Assembly (NCBI GenBank): GCA_964429235.1
Contig: CAYSAQ010000002.1
Coordinates: 259,079-323,078 of the forward strand
Length of the DNA: 64,000 bases
Direction: 5' to 3'
DNA from: CAYSAQ01 sp964429235
Lineage (GTDB): Bacteria > Margulisbacteria > Riflemargulisbacteria > GWF2-35-9 > DYQY01
Positions 1-8,485 of this stretch are shown here, one piece after another. Each line of letters starts with the position of its first letter. Positions within the stretch are counted from its first letter, which is position 1. The position numbers and the translations under genes are program-made. Below the pieces are notes generated by a model, which worked only from the letters and a program-made list of their open reading frames with translations, did not search any database and had not been told where the DNA came from.

Positions 1-2
1 GA

Positions 3-1205
3 GCAGGAAGTGTTCCATCAATTTTTGCCATGGTTGATGAAGAGATAGAATTTTCAGAGTTTGTTTGTTTGTCGCTTACATTTAACCACAGAGGTGGTGC
101 ATCACAGTTTTACCCAACAATTGCGTTAGCTAAATACATAAAAAATAAATGGCCAGAAAAGAAAATAATTCTTGGAGGAGCATATTTAAACCATATTGGC
201 CGAGAGCAATTAATTAAAATATTTACCGAAATTGACTTTGTTTTATATAGAGAAAGTGAAGAAAGTTTGTTTTTATTACTTAACGAGACGGAAACAAACA
301 AACAATTAATCCCTAATATGGTTTTCCGAGATAAGGGCAATATTATTACAACCGAACAAGTGGATAATGTTCAGCGGCAATTAGACTATGTGCCAATATT
401 TGAGGGCATAGAGTTTGATAAATATTTGTCGCCAGAAACTAGTGTTGCTATTCAATATAAAAGAGGTTGTGATTGGGGAAAATGCACTTTTTGTTCGCAG
501 AATAATACATATTTCTTGAAACCAGAAGTTAATCAACAAGGCTTTACTAAAAGAGTAGAGGCTTTAAAGAAAGAAGGGGTTAAGTTTTTGTTTTTGGCAG
601 ATCAGATGATTTCACCCAAAGACCTAGCGTTTATTAATTCTGTTTTGGGCGATAGCTTTTTTTGGGCGTGTATGATGATGCCGCAGAAGGGCATATCCGG
701 GCAATTGCTAGAAGAAATGTATGCGTCTGGATGCCGGTGGATATGTTGGGGAATAGAATCCGGCAGTAAGGGTGTTTTGAAAAGCATGAATAAGCCAATG
801 GATATAGAAGTAGCGAAGGCAAATATTATAAATGCTAGCCAATCAGGGATAAAGAATGTTCTTCTGATGATAGATGGATTTCCCACAGAGACAGAAGAGG
901 ATAGAAAACAATCGTTAGATTTTTTAAAAGAAATGAAACCATATTATTATGATAATTCGCTTAGTCCTTTTCATGTATGTCAGGGTTCTTATGTGCAAAA
1001 TAACCCTGCAGAGTTTGGCATAGAGAAATTATCACGTGTTCCTATCTATAAAGATGATGAGAAAATATTATATTCAGAACTGTACTCGTATTCCCCAATG
1101 AAAAACATTGAAGTTAATAATGAGGATAGGCGGACAATCCCTTATGCAGAACATATGCTGATTGCTTGCACTCTTTATAGTGATTTGGCAGTATTAGAAC
1201 TATGA
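3..1205 (+). CDS. Radical SAM enzyme with B12-binding-like N-terminus (5' partial)
   Basis: The reading frame is open to the left edge, so the true start lies outside the window; the ATG at 30 is internal to the conserved region. The N-terminal part (KIILGGAYLN) resembles the last strands of a cobalamin-binding Rossmann domain. It is followed by a radical SAM cluster motif CX4CX2C in RGCDWGKCTFC near residue 150 of the visible part, and later by GIESGSKGVLKSMNK and LLMIDGFPTE, typical of the TIM-barrel core. Enzymes of this layout catalyse methyl transfer or other radical chemistry on peptides, lipids or cofactors, and the substrate cannot be read here. The gene overlaps the kinase-like gene downstream by 4 nt (ATGA), so the two are probably co-translated and may modify the same cell-surface or peptide product. 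Confidence 0.75.
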   Translation, partial: AGSVPSIFAMVDEEIEFSEFVCLSLTFNHRGGASQFYPTIALAKYIKNKWPEKKIILGGAYLNHIGREQLIKIFTEIDFVLYRESEESLFLLLNETETNKQLIPNMVFRDKGNIITTEQVDNVQRQLDYVPIFEGIEFDKYLSPETSVAIQYKRGCDWGKCTFCSQNNTYFLKPEVNQQGFTKRVEALKKEGVKFLFLADQMISPKDLAFINSVLGDSFFWACMMMPQKGISGQLLEEMYASGCRWICWGIESGSKGVLKSMNKPMDIEVAKANIINASQSGIKNVLLMIDGFPTETEEDRKQSLDFLKEMKPYYYDNSLSPFHVCQGSYVQNNPAEFGIEKLSRVPIYKDDEKILYSELYSYSPMKNIEVNNEDRRTIPYAEHMLIACTLYSDLAVLEL

Positions 1206-1900
1206 AATTATTTTTTACTAGGTTAGGGAAACGAGAACGTCATGTTTTAGACGGAATAACTTCTTTAGAAGTACGGGAAGCTAGAGTTTTAAAGACATCA
1301 ACATATTCAAAAGTTCTAGTGAGTAAAAAATTACGTATAGTTTTAAAGGTTTATAAAGATAAGAGCATGGCCCATAAAGTACTTAAAAAATATAGATATC
1401 TTGAAAGAAGAAGATTAGATAAGTTTTTTGTAAAAATGTATGGACTAGTTGAGATAGATAACGAGTGGATAATTGTTATGGACTATTTGGGAATAAGCTC
1501 AAGTAGTGAAAGCTTGAAGTCGATGTATGATATGGATCAGAAGAAATGCATAAGGATGATAAGTAAGGCAATAAGGGCAACGAATAGTAGTGGCTTTTTT
1601 CATGGTGATTTAGATCATTTTGGCAACTGGTTTGTTTATGAAGGTATGCCAGTTTTTATAGATATAGATAGATCACAGATAGTTAGGTTTAATGTTTTTA
1701 AGCGCGTGTATTTTTCTGTTGAGGATAGGATAGGAATTTGTTTAGCATTTCTTATTATCTTTGGTAAAAATAAAGGTTTCAGGTATGCGAAGCAACTGAT
1801 CCTTAGATACAGTTTGTTCTCTTTTATTTGGTGGCCATTAGTAGCTGAGTCGCTTAAAAGGTGGTTAATTAGTCAAAGGTTTTTTAAGATAGAAGACTAG
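1202..1900 (+). CDS. Lipopolysaccharide-core-kinase-like protein (WaaP/Kdo kinase fold)
   Basis: 232 residues with a small protein-kinase-like fold. An N-terminal lobe with a Lys-rich strand (LRIVLKVYKDK) is followed by the catalytic loop FFHGDLDHFGNW and a metal-binding segment VFIDIDRSQIV in place of DFG. HGD plus N and D(I)D is the signature of WaaP/RfaP and Kdo kinases, which phosphorylate sugars of the inner LPS core at the cytoplasmic membrane. The C-terminal 50 residues are hydrophobic and Trp-rich and may dock on the membrane. The gene starts inside the stop of the radical SAM gene (4-nt overlap). The sugar acceptor is unknown, and an aminoglycoside-phosphotransferase-like role cannot be excluded. 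Confidence 0.6.
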   Translation: MKLFFTRLGKRERHVLDGITSLEVREARVLKTSTYSKVLVSKKLRIVLKVYKDKSMAHKVLKKYRYLERRRLDKFFVKMYGLVEIDNEWIIVMDYLGISSSSESLKSMYDMDQKKCIRMISKAIRATNSSGFFHGDLDHFGNWFVYEGMPVFIDIDRSQIVRFNVFKRVYFSVEDRIGICLAFLIIFGKNKGFRYAKQLILRYSLFSFIWWPLVAESLKRWLISQRFFKIED

Positions 1901-1999
1901 CTTCCCTTTTTACTATCATATCCGCAGATGTTTAAAAATCACTAATGTGGGCTTAATATTTAATGTTAAGAAGATATATATGTTAAAGGGGACAAAATT

Positions 2000-3190
2000 A
2001 TGACAGGAGCATTATCATTAGATTCAGCAGCATCTAGCAATAGTGTAGCTAGTGTAAACTTACCTACATCAAACCCTAAAGATGAACTTTTTGAGAAAAG
2101 TGATATTCCATTTGTTCCATCTGGTAGTTTGCCGAATACAAGTCCACCAAGCACTTCAGTAATTGAGCAAACAAAACCAGAAGTATTGGCGTTTAAAGAA
2201 ACTAATAAAACACCAGAAGAGTTTAAAGTTACTATTCACAATAGTGCCAGTGAAGAGACGGCAAAGAGTTTTGTTGATGTGAAAGTAAAGAATGGGTATA
2301 AAGCTGGAGAGTGGAAGGAATGGAATAGAGATTTTGCTGAAAATATTTTGGGCCTGCATGATTTGACAGATGAGGAAATTATGGATGTTGTTAAGCATTT
2401 CCAGACGTTACTATATGGGTCTATTAAAGTAGATGGGAAACTAGGGCCAGTGACTTTGATTGCCTTATCAAAACTAATGGACATTAAAATACCAGATGAT
2501 GACTGCTTTAGGTTAGCATATGACCAGAGCAATGATAGTACTCTTGAGAGTCTCACGGCAGAAGATATTCAAGCGTATGCAAGCAGAAACTATAGTAAGG
2601 CATTGGCTTCTTATTTGATAGAAGAAGAAGGGTTTGATGCAAGACCTGATAATCCAGGCGTTGCAAGTGGAGCTACTATTGGCCATGGGCTTGATTTGAA
2701 GTTTGCAAGTTTAGGAGATTTAGCATTAATCAAGAAGTTAGGGCTATTGCCACCAGCAAAAGCAGACTGGCTTATATCTTATAAAAAAGGAGAGAAATCT
2801 TTGGAAGGGTTTGTATTAACAAGGTCGGAAGCAAGGGCAGTATTGGATAAGATTACTATTCCTAAATTTACTAGGTTAGCTGAAAACTGGATTGGCAAAG
2901 AAAATTTTGATGTATTACCTCAAGAGAAAAAAATTGCGTTGATTGGGTTAGTTTTTAATAGAGGGACTAGGATATCAGGTTCAACTAGAAAAGAAATGGC
3001 AGCAACTAGAGGGATTCTAGGAAATCTTTCATCGCTTGATTCGTCAGGTAAAGCAGCTGCATATAAAGAAGTTTCGTCACAAATAAAACAAATGAATGTC
3101 ACCATGGCCTCAAGATGGGCTAAGGCAAGAGGGCTGTTTGCTAGAAGAAATAGAGAAGCCTCAATGTTTAATTTAAACACATATACTTAA
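2000..3190 (+). CDS. Pesticin/T4-lysozyme-type muramidase with peptidoglycan-binding-like domain
   Basis: 396 residues. The first ~60 residues are Ser/Thr/Pro/Asn-rich and contain no signal peptide. Residues ~100-165 form a helical module with the PG_binding_1-like segment KVDGKLGPVTLIAL. Residues ~195-396 match the pesticin/phage-lysozyme fold: a catalytic Glu in IEEEGF (E208-E210), then SGATIGHGLDL with Thr226 and Asp232 in the pesticin order (T before D). Such enzymes cleave the MurNAc-GlcNAc bond. The start is ATG with AAAGGGG 8-14 nt upstream. The next gene is a paralogue in its N-terminal half but carries a different lytic domain. The lack of a leader suggests export by a dedicated secretion or injection route, or release by lysis. 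Phage endolysin remnant is an alternative, but no other phage genes are near. Confidence 0.7.
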   Translation: MTGALSLDSAASSNSVASVNLPTSNPKDELFEKSDIPFVPSGSLPNTSPPSTSVIEQTKPEVLAFKETNKTPEEFKVTIHNSASEETAKSFVDVKVKNGYKAGEWKEWNRDFAENILGLHDLTDEEIMDVVKHFQTLLYGSIKVDGKLGPVTLIALSKLMDIKIPDDDCFRLAYDQSNDSTLESLTAEDIQAYASRNYSKALASYLIEEEGFDARPDNPGVASGATIGHGLDLKFASLGDLALIKKLGLLPPAKADWLISYKKGEKSLEGFVLTRSEARAVLDKITIPKFTRLAENWIGKENFDVLPQEKKIALIGLVFNRGTRISGSTRKEMAATRGILGNLSSLDSSGKAAAYKEVSSQIKQMNVTMASRWAKARGLFARRNREASMFNLNTYT

Positions 3191-3299
3191 CTATACAAGT
3201 TTCCTTCTATAAATCACGTTATCTAATATGGGTATAACTATGTTTAAAATCAGAGTATTTTGGGCACAATAACTATATAAGATAAGGAGGTTGGATAAG

Positions 3300-4385
3300 A
3301 TGGCAGTAGGTATGAATACAAACACACTAACTTCGGCGAAGTTTAGAAAACCATCAGAAACCACTATCGAAAGTCTAGCGACGGTAAAGCCCGGGCCAGC
3401 AAATAAGGGGCTTGGAGCAACTAGTGCAGGAGCCGTATTCCTGCCAGTGCCTGGATTAAAAATTGCACAAACAACTCCTCAAGAATTGCAAAAGCATGAA
3501 ACAGTTACAAAAATAAATGCAGGAATTGAAGGTCTATGGGATGGCTCTAACGAAGTTGGGCCAAATGTAAAAGCATTTATAGCATCTAAAGTTGATGGAT
3601 TTAAAGGAGCGGCTGGTCGTGAAGAGTGGCAGAGTTGGGGCAAAGAGTTTGTAGAAGCGATGGCTGCAGATTTAAAAATGTCTCCTGCTGAAGTTGAGGC
3701 GCTATCTCCTGCCGATATCTCTAAGTTGGTTGAAACGTTACAATCACAAATTAGCGCAACATGGCAGGTCAGTTTGTTTGGTCCTGATACATTGATGCAT
3801 TTAGCTAAAAGGTTAGATAGTACACATGACGGTTTCTTAAATAATCTTAAAACAGACTTAAGCTCAGAAGCTGCAAAGACTTTTGATAGCAAATGGACAA
3901 AGATAACAAATTTTTATAAAGAGATAACAAAATTTGATAATCATTCAAAAGAGGATTTAGTAAAGTTTAATAAAGCAACTGTTCCATCTACAGATAAAGG
4001 TAGTCGATTAGCAAGCGTAGCTAGGCAAGTAGCCTCAGAAATGCCTGGTATTGGAAGATGTAAAAAGGGAGTTCGATTAGCTTTTGAAAAAGCAGGATTT
4101 GGAACAATTGCTGGATTGTCAGCGTATATGGCAGCCCCACAGTTAGCAAAAAGAGGTGGTTTTTCAGAGGCGTCTGTTAGTAGAAACCAATTGAAACAAC
4201 TTCCAGCTGGAGCTGTTATTGTTTGGAATAAAGGAAGAATAGGCGGGGGCCGTTTGTCCTCTGCAGGGTTAGAGCACGGTCATATAGAAATATCATTAGG
4301 CAATGGTGGCGAGTTTGCATGCGATTATCAAGGAAGTGTTAATCCACAAAGAGCTCAAAGCTATAGAGTATTTATTCCTAAATAA
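3300..4385 (+). CDS. Putative Cys/His peptidoglycan amidase paired with the muramidase
   Basis: ATG at 3300 is preferred over the in-frame TTG at 3291 because AAGGAGG (3284-3290) is correctly spaced; this gives 361 residues. The N-terminus is again low-complexity and leaderless. Residues ~95-180 align by eye with the preceding protein (EWQSWGKEFVEAM versus EWKEWNRDFAENI, and FGPDTLMHLAKRL versus LGPVTLIALSKL). The C-terminal ~120 residues look like a CHAP/NlpC-P60-type fold: a candidate nucleophile Cys254 in GRCKKGVRLAFEKAG, the turn LPAGAVIVW, and a candidate His326/His328 in LEHGHIEISLGNG. That fold cleaves wall peptides or the amide link to MurNAc. The assignment rests on motif order only. 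The two genes probably act together on the same wall substrate. Confidence 0.5.
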   Translation: MAVGMNTNTLTSAKFRKPSETTIESLATVKPGPANKGLGATSAGAVFLPVPGLKIAQTTPQELQKHETVTKINAGIEGLWDGSNEVGPNVKAFIASKVDGFKGAAGREEWQSWGKEFVEAMAADLKMSPAEVEALSPADISKLVETLQSQISATWQVSLFGPDTLMHLAKRLDSTHDGFLNNLKTDLSSEAAKTFDSKWTKITNFYKEITKFDNHSKEDLVKFNKATVPSTDKGSRLASVARQVASEMPGIGRCKKGVRLAFEKAGFGTIAGLSAYMAAPQLAKRGGFSEASVSRNQLKQLPAGAVIVWNKGRIGGGRLSSAGLEHGHIEISLGNGGEFACDYQGSVNPQRAQSYRVFIPK

Positions 4386-4898
4386 CTATCCGCTATAGGT
4401 CGGAGCAGCTTTAGGAGATTTCATCTTTTTCACATTATGATAATAATCGTAAGTAAGCGTTGTCGCATCAGATAAAGTCTTACAGCTTTGTATTTCTCCA
4501 ATAAACATAGTATGAGTCCCTATATCCATCTGATTCACTACCTTGGCATCCATTACAGAAACTGTGTTTTCTAAAACAACAGGAGAGCCGGTACAAGCTA
4601 TTTCATGTTTTGTGTCTGCAAATTTATCAATATCTCTACCACTCTTGAATCCAAATTTACCAATAAAAGGAACTGGGGTTTCTTGATCTAATACTGAGAT
4701 TCCAAAAGAACCAGTTTTAGATATATATTCGTGTGTTAGGTTTTCTTTGTTGATGCAGGTAGCTATCCTTGGTGGTTCAGCTGTTACCTGGAACACAACA
4801 GTTGCTATTTGTCCGTTTATTTTGCCTTCGCCATTTGCGGCTCCTACAATATAGACGCCGTATCCTAATTTAAATAGAGCACTATGATCCATTTTCAT
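4386..4898 (-). CDS. Flavin reductase-like FMN-binding protein
   Basis: 170 residues matching the flavin reductase-like domain found in ferric/flavin reductases and in high-molecular-weight rubredoxin (Hrb). Visible are LGYGVYIVGA near the N-terminus, the central FGISVLDQETP.FIGKFGFKSGRD block, the conserved IGTHTMFIGEIQ strand, and the C-terminal KSPKAAPTYSG. In Hrb-type proteins a rubredoxin domain follows that Pro-Thr-Tyr end, and here the protein simply stops. It binds FMN and probably passes electrons from NAD(P)H to a soluble redox partner. It follows ferritin on the same strand with overlapping ends, which fits a job in oxygen or peroxide reduction or in reducing stored iron. Confidence 0.8.
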   Translation of the reverse strand: MKMDHSALFKLGYGVYIVGAANGEGKINGQIATVVFQVTAEPPRIATCINKENLTHEYISKTGSFGISVLDQETPVPFIGKFGFKSGRDIDKFADTKHEIACTGSPVVLENTVSVMDAKVVNQMDIGTHTMFIGEIQSCKTLSDATTLTYDYYHNVKKMKSPKAAPTYSG

Positions 4899-5413
4899 TA
4901 TATTGTAACTCCAGCAGGAGGATTGAAGATTCTTGAAGCTAGTTCTTTGTCTATCATGAACAGGCCTCCACTATCTTTGCCGATAAGTTTTAGGCTTTGT
5001 ATAATACCGTCTGCAGTAGACTCTTCTTCTACTTGTTCATCAATAAACCATTGAAAAAAGCTTGTGCTTGCATGGTCCTTAAGCTCAATAGCTAAGTTCA
5101 TAAGGTTATTGATTTTTTCTGTTACTATTCTTTCATGGGCCAAAGCGTCTTCAAAAGCAGCAAGAGGAGATTTCCATTTGTTTTGTGGACCGTTGATTCC
5201 CGTTAAAGTTATTTTTCCACCACGTTCTAGAACATAGTCATAGAATTTTTTAGCATGAGACTGTTCTTCCATTACTTGTACTTTCATCCAATTGGCAAAA
5301 CCGTTTAGGTTTAAACTTGAGAAGTATGCTGCCATTGCAAGGTAAAGATAAGCTGAAAATAGCTCGAAGTTTATTTGGTCATTAATGGCTTTTTCTATTT
5401 TTTTATCTAACAT
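4898..5413 (-). CDS. ftnA: Ferritin (non-haem, bacterial FtnA type)
   Basis: 171 residues from ATG at 5413, chosen because a GGAGGAA site lies 8-12 nt upstream; an in-frame ATG 21 nt further out has no better site. Four-helix bundle with ferroxidase-centre residues visible in NFELFSAYLYLAMAAYF (first Glu), EEQSHAKKFYDYV (E-x2-H pair) and FFQWFIDEQVEEE. There is no haem-ligand Met typical of bacterioferritin. It oxidises Fe(II) and stores iron as a mineral in the 24-mer cavity. Its stop codon overlaps the start of the flavin reductase-like gene, so the two form a small iron/oxygen-stress operon in which the flavoprotein could mobilise the stored iron. Confidence 0.9.
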   Translation of the reverse strand: MLDKKIEKAINDQINFELFSAYLYLAMAAYFSSLNLNGFANWMKVQVMEEQSHAKKFYDYVLERGGKITLTGINGPQNKWKSPLAAFEDALAHERIVTEKINNLMNLAIELKDHASTSFFQWFIDEQVEEESTADGIIQSLKLIGKDSGGLFMIDKELASRIFNPPAGVTI

Positions 5414-5440
5414 TTTTTGTTCCTCCAGCCTCACCCCCGG

Positions 5441-5569
5441 CCCCTCTCCTTCAGGAGAGGGGGGAGAGAAAGTTCTTTTTCTTTTATTGTAGTGATTTAA
5501 ATTTGAGATTCAAGTAAATTCTTTTAGCTCCCTCACTGAGGGGGATGTCGCAAAGCGACAGGGGGAGCT
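5441..5569. repeat. Two GC-rich palindromes between ferritin and mfd
   Basis: 5441-5462 is a perfect 10-bp inverted repeat with a 2-nt loop (CCCCTCTCCT, tc, then its complement). 5526-5569 is a larger hairpin whose ends are AGCTCCC / GGGAGCT and whose tip is TGTCGC-aaa-GCGACA. Both are far richer in G+C than their surroundings and belong to the dispersed palindromic repeat family listed elsewhere in the window. Neither has a T-tract typical of a terminator. Confidence 0.75.
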
Positions 5570-5612
5570 ATTATTTGCCATTCACCCACATAACATATAC
5601 AATAATTCAGCT

Positions 5613-7688
5613 ATGAAACTTCAGGTAGGCGTAAATGTAGATGTAGATTTAATAATAGAAGAGCTAGAGAATTATAAATATTCTAGAGTTACCTTGGCTC
5701 TTAGTCCTGGTGATTATGCTATTAGAGGAAGCATTATAGATGTATTTCCTTCTAATCAAAATGTTCCTATTAGAATCGAGTTGTTTGATACAGAGATAGA
5801 AGATATCAGAACATTTGAGCCAACATCACAGCGATCCCTGACAAAGCTTAAAAATATTGAGATCAACCCTTTTGATAAGAATGTAAAGCATCATGATCAT
5901 ATTATCCCGCATGAAATATTATTTGATTTGAATCAAGGAGATAAGGTTGTTCATATCAACCATGGTATCGGTATTTATCAAGGGCTAAAGAGGCTAAAGT
6001 TTGGTAAATATGAAGGCGAATATGCGGTAGTTGAGTATCAAGAAAATGACAAAATATATATCCCAATAGAACAGCTTACAAGAATTTATAAATTCTCTGG
6101 CGGGGTAGACCCTAAGGTTAATTCTTTAAGAGATAAACAATGGGAGAAGACTCAAAAAAAAGTTAAGAAGGTTGTAAAAGATGTAGCCAAAGACCTTTTT
6201 TATTTATATAAGAATCGTAAGCTTAATGAAGGGTTTTCTTTTGCTGAGGATAGCGAGATGTCTATACAGCTTGCAGAATCTTTTCCATTTAAGGAAACCA
6301 GAGACCAACAAAAGGCAATTGATGATGTTAGAAAAGATATGGAGTCTGCCAAAGTAATGGATAGGCTTATTTGTGGAGATGTTGGGTTTGGTAAAACAGA
6401 AGTAGCAATACGAGCAGCACTTAAAGCAGTAGAGAGTAGAAAGCAGGTCGTATTATTAGCGCCAACAACTATTCTTTCGAAGCAACATTATGAAGTGTTT
6501 AATAAGCGGCTAGGCATTCTCGGAGTTAATGTGGAGTTTCTTAATAGGTTTAAAACACGCAAGGAACAGAGAGACACCTTGCAGAGGCTTCAGCAGGGAT
6601 TAACAGACGTAATCGTGGGGACACATCGTTTGTTGCAAAAAGACGTAGAATTTGCAGATTTAGGGCTAGTGGTTATTGATGAAGAACAAAGATTTGGAGT
6701 GATGGCAAAGGAGCGATTAAAAAAGTATAGAAGCCATGTTGATGTGTTAACTCTTTCAGCGACACCGTTACCAAGGACGTTATATATGTCTATTTCTGGA
6801 ATCAGAGATATTAGTGTTATTAATACCCCTCCGTTAGAGAGATTGCCGATTATTACAGAGGAACATGTATTTGATATAGATTTTATTAAGAAGAAGATAA
6901 ATAAAGAGACGCGTAGAAATGGACAGGTGTTTATCTTGCACAATCGTATTCACGACATTATTCACTTAAGGAATCAGATACACAATGTGATGCCAGGTTT
7001 GGATATTAGAATAGGGCATGGGCAGATGAAGCCAAGAGAGCTTGAGCAGTTGATGGTTGAGTTTTATGAGAATAAATTCCCCGTGCTTATAGCTACAACA
7101 ATTATTGAAAATGGAGTAGATATCCCTAACGCTCATACTATTTTTGTAAATAACGCAGAGCATTTCGGGTTAGCACAATTGCATCAGTTGAGAGGGCGTG
7201 TTGGACGAAACCAGGTGCAGTCTTATTGTTATTTGATGTATAAAAATGCTGATAAATTTACTGATGAGGTTAAGACCAGGTTTGAGGCACTTATGGAATT
7301 CTCAACATTGGGTTCAGGGTATGATATAGCACTTAGAGATTTAGAGTTAAGAGGTATTGGGAATATTTTGGGCACAGAGCAAAGCGGTTATATGGAAGCT
7401 GTTGGGTTTGAGTTCTATATGCATTTGCTAAATAATGCGATTGCTAAAGAAAAGGGAGTTCAGCAAAAAGAACGACCATATATAACTATTTCATCCAAGA
7501 TGCAGGCATATATTTCAGAAGATTATATTCCAGATATGAATATTCGATTGGCATTATATAAATCTATTGCGGAGCTAAGTAGTCAGAAACAGGTAGAAAG
7601 TTTGAAGCAAGAGTGTGTGGATAGGTTTGGTCCATTGCCGCATAACCTTGTTATTATGTTACAGGTTATTAGCGAAGAAGTAGTGTGA
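5613..7688 (+). CDS. mfd: Transcription-repair coupling factor Mfd, N-terminally shortened
   Basis: 691 residues, whereas Mfd is usually about 1100-1200. The protein begins inside the UvrB-homology module (LSPGDYAIRGSIIDVFP), then has the CarD-like RNA-polymerase-interaction domain (GDKVVHINHGIGIYQGL), a helicase core with Walker A GDVGFGKTEVA, DEEQ box VVIDEEQRFGV, SATPLPRTL, the TRG motif region TTIIENGVDIPNAHT, and QLRGRVGR. A short TRCF C-terminal domain ends at LPHNLVIMLQVI. The missing ~350-400 residues include the part expected to recruit UvrA. The reading frame is open upstream through the palindromic repeats to 5496, but that DNA does not look coding. It may be a genuinely short Mfd, or a gene broken at the repeats or at an assembly join. 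ATP-driven translocation that removes stalled RNA polymerase should be intact. Confidence 0.85.
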   Translation: MKLQVGVNVDVDLIIEELENYKYSRVTLALSPGDYAIRGSIIDVFPSNQNVPIRIELFDTEIEDIRTFEPTSQRSLTKLKNIEINPFDKNVKHHDHIIPHEILFDLNQGDKVVHINHGIGIYQGLKRLKFGKYEGEYAVVEYQENDKIYIPIEQLTRIYKFSGGVDPKVNSLRDKQWEKTQKKVKKVVKDVAKDLFYLYKNRKLNEGFSFAEDSEMSIQLAESFPFKETRDQQKAIDDVRKDMESAKVMDRLICGDVGFGKTEVAIRAALKAVESRKQVVLLAPTTILSKQHYEVFNKRLGILGVNVEFLNRFKTRKEQRDTLQRLQQGLTDVIVGTHRLLQKDVEFADLGLVVIDEEQRFGVMAKERLKKYRSHVDVLTLSATPLPRTLYMSISGIRDISVINTPPLERLPIITEEHVFDIDFIKKKINKETRRNGQVFILHNRIHDIIHLRNQIHNVMPGLDIRIGHGQMKPRELEQLMVEFYENKFPVLIATTIIENGVDIPNAHTIFVNNAEHFGLAQLHQLRGRVGRNQVQSYCYLMYKNADKFTDEVKTRFEALMEFSTLGSGYDIALRDLELRGIGNILGTEQSGYMEAVGFEFYMHLLNNAIAKEKGVQQKERPYITISSKMQAYISEDYIPDMNIRLALYKSIAELSSQKQVESLKQECVDRFGPLPHNLVIMLQVISEEVV

Positions 7689-7700
7689 TTATTCTACTGC

Positions 7701-8426
7701 TCAGGTTCTTGGCTTAAGGTCATTTTTTAATGCCATAAAAGCTTTTAGTGTATCTTTATCAAAAGCAGATAAGCATAGTATGCTAGAGAGCATGAATTCG
7801 CCTGCTACAAAAAATTTGTTTGTATTCCATAACATCATGGCAGGAGTAGATAAAAATAGATGTAAAAGCACAAACAATCTAATGCCATAATTTATATTTT
7901 TTAGTATGTCGGAAGAATGCAGCCGTTGTACCTTTATTTTTGGTCGTAGTTCCTCAGGTACATTTTTGATTTTAGATTCATTGCGAATCAATATTTCTTT
8001 AATGTCAGATGACGGAACATTCTCTATTCCTACTTGGTATACTGCATGAGGTTGTAAAAACCATTTTTTCCAGATACCCGGTTTGGTCAATTGTTTTGAT
8101 TCTGCTTCAATTGTTATATAGACTTCAGGTTTTTCAGAATGGCCCATGAAAAAGTGCTCTAGTTTTGAGATCTTTTCTGGATGTGTATTTAGTCCCCAAA
8201 GTCTAAGCCATGATGGAGATTCTTTTAGTAATGTTCTGTCTAGATAAGTGATTGATCGAGACTTTACTTGGTCAGTTTCCGTAATTGCTCCTACTAACTT
8301 GTCTGCCAGTACAGTGCTTGAGCGAGATGGAATAATGCCACCACTTTCTGCGATTTTGTGTAGTCGCTCAAAGCTTGTTCCAAGATATATATTTGTAGTA
8401 GTATTCGCAATAATTTTTGTACGCAT
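7701..8426 (-). CDS. Hypothetical protein with C-terminal hydrophobic segments
   Basis: 241 residues, not recognised. The opening (NIYLGTSFERLHKIAESGGIIPSRSS) is reminiscent of the beginning of ADP-ribosyltransferase-like folds such as DarT or Tpt1, where H/Y-G-T-S precedes a helix and a 'G-I-I/L' turn, but no complete catalytic set can be seen. Two hydrophobic stretches near residues 180-220 (IRLFVLLHLFLSTPAMML and FVAGEFMLSSILCLSAF) could be a membrane hairpin. The gene converges on mfd with 12 nt between stops and lies 59 nt downstream of the ndh-like gene on the same strand. The ATG is preceded by a TATAGG box 7 nt away. Confidence 0.5.
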   Translation of the reverse strand: MRTKIIANTTTNIYLGTSFERLHKIAESGGIIPSRSSTVLADKLVGAITETDQVKSRSITYLDRTLLKESPSWLRLWGLNTHPEKISKLEHFFMGHSEKPEVYITIEAESKQLTKPGIWKKWFLQPHAVYQVGIENVPSSDIKEILIRNESKIKNVPEELRPKIKVQRLHSSDILKNINYGIRLFVLLHLFLSTPAMMLWNTNKFFVAGEFMLSSILCLSAFDKDTLKAFMALKNDLKPRT

Positions 8427-8485
8427 AGTTATTCCTATAATTGTTTTGCTAAGTTATCGGAGTAATATTAAGAAAGTTGCAGTAG

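Noticed and set aside
2000..4385. Prophage lysis module
   Set aside because: Two lytic enzymes lie side by side, but there is no holin, terminase, capsid or tail gene around them, and the shared N-terminal module is not typical of endolysins.
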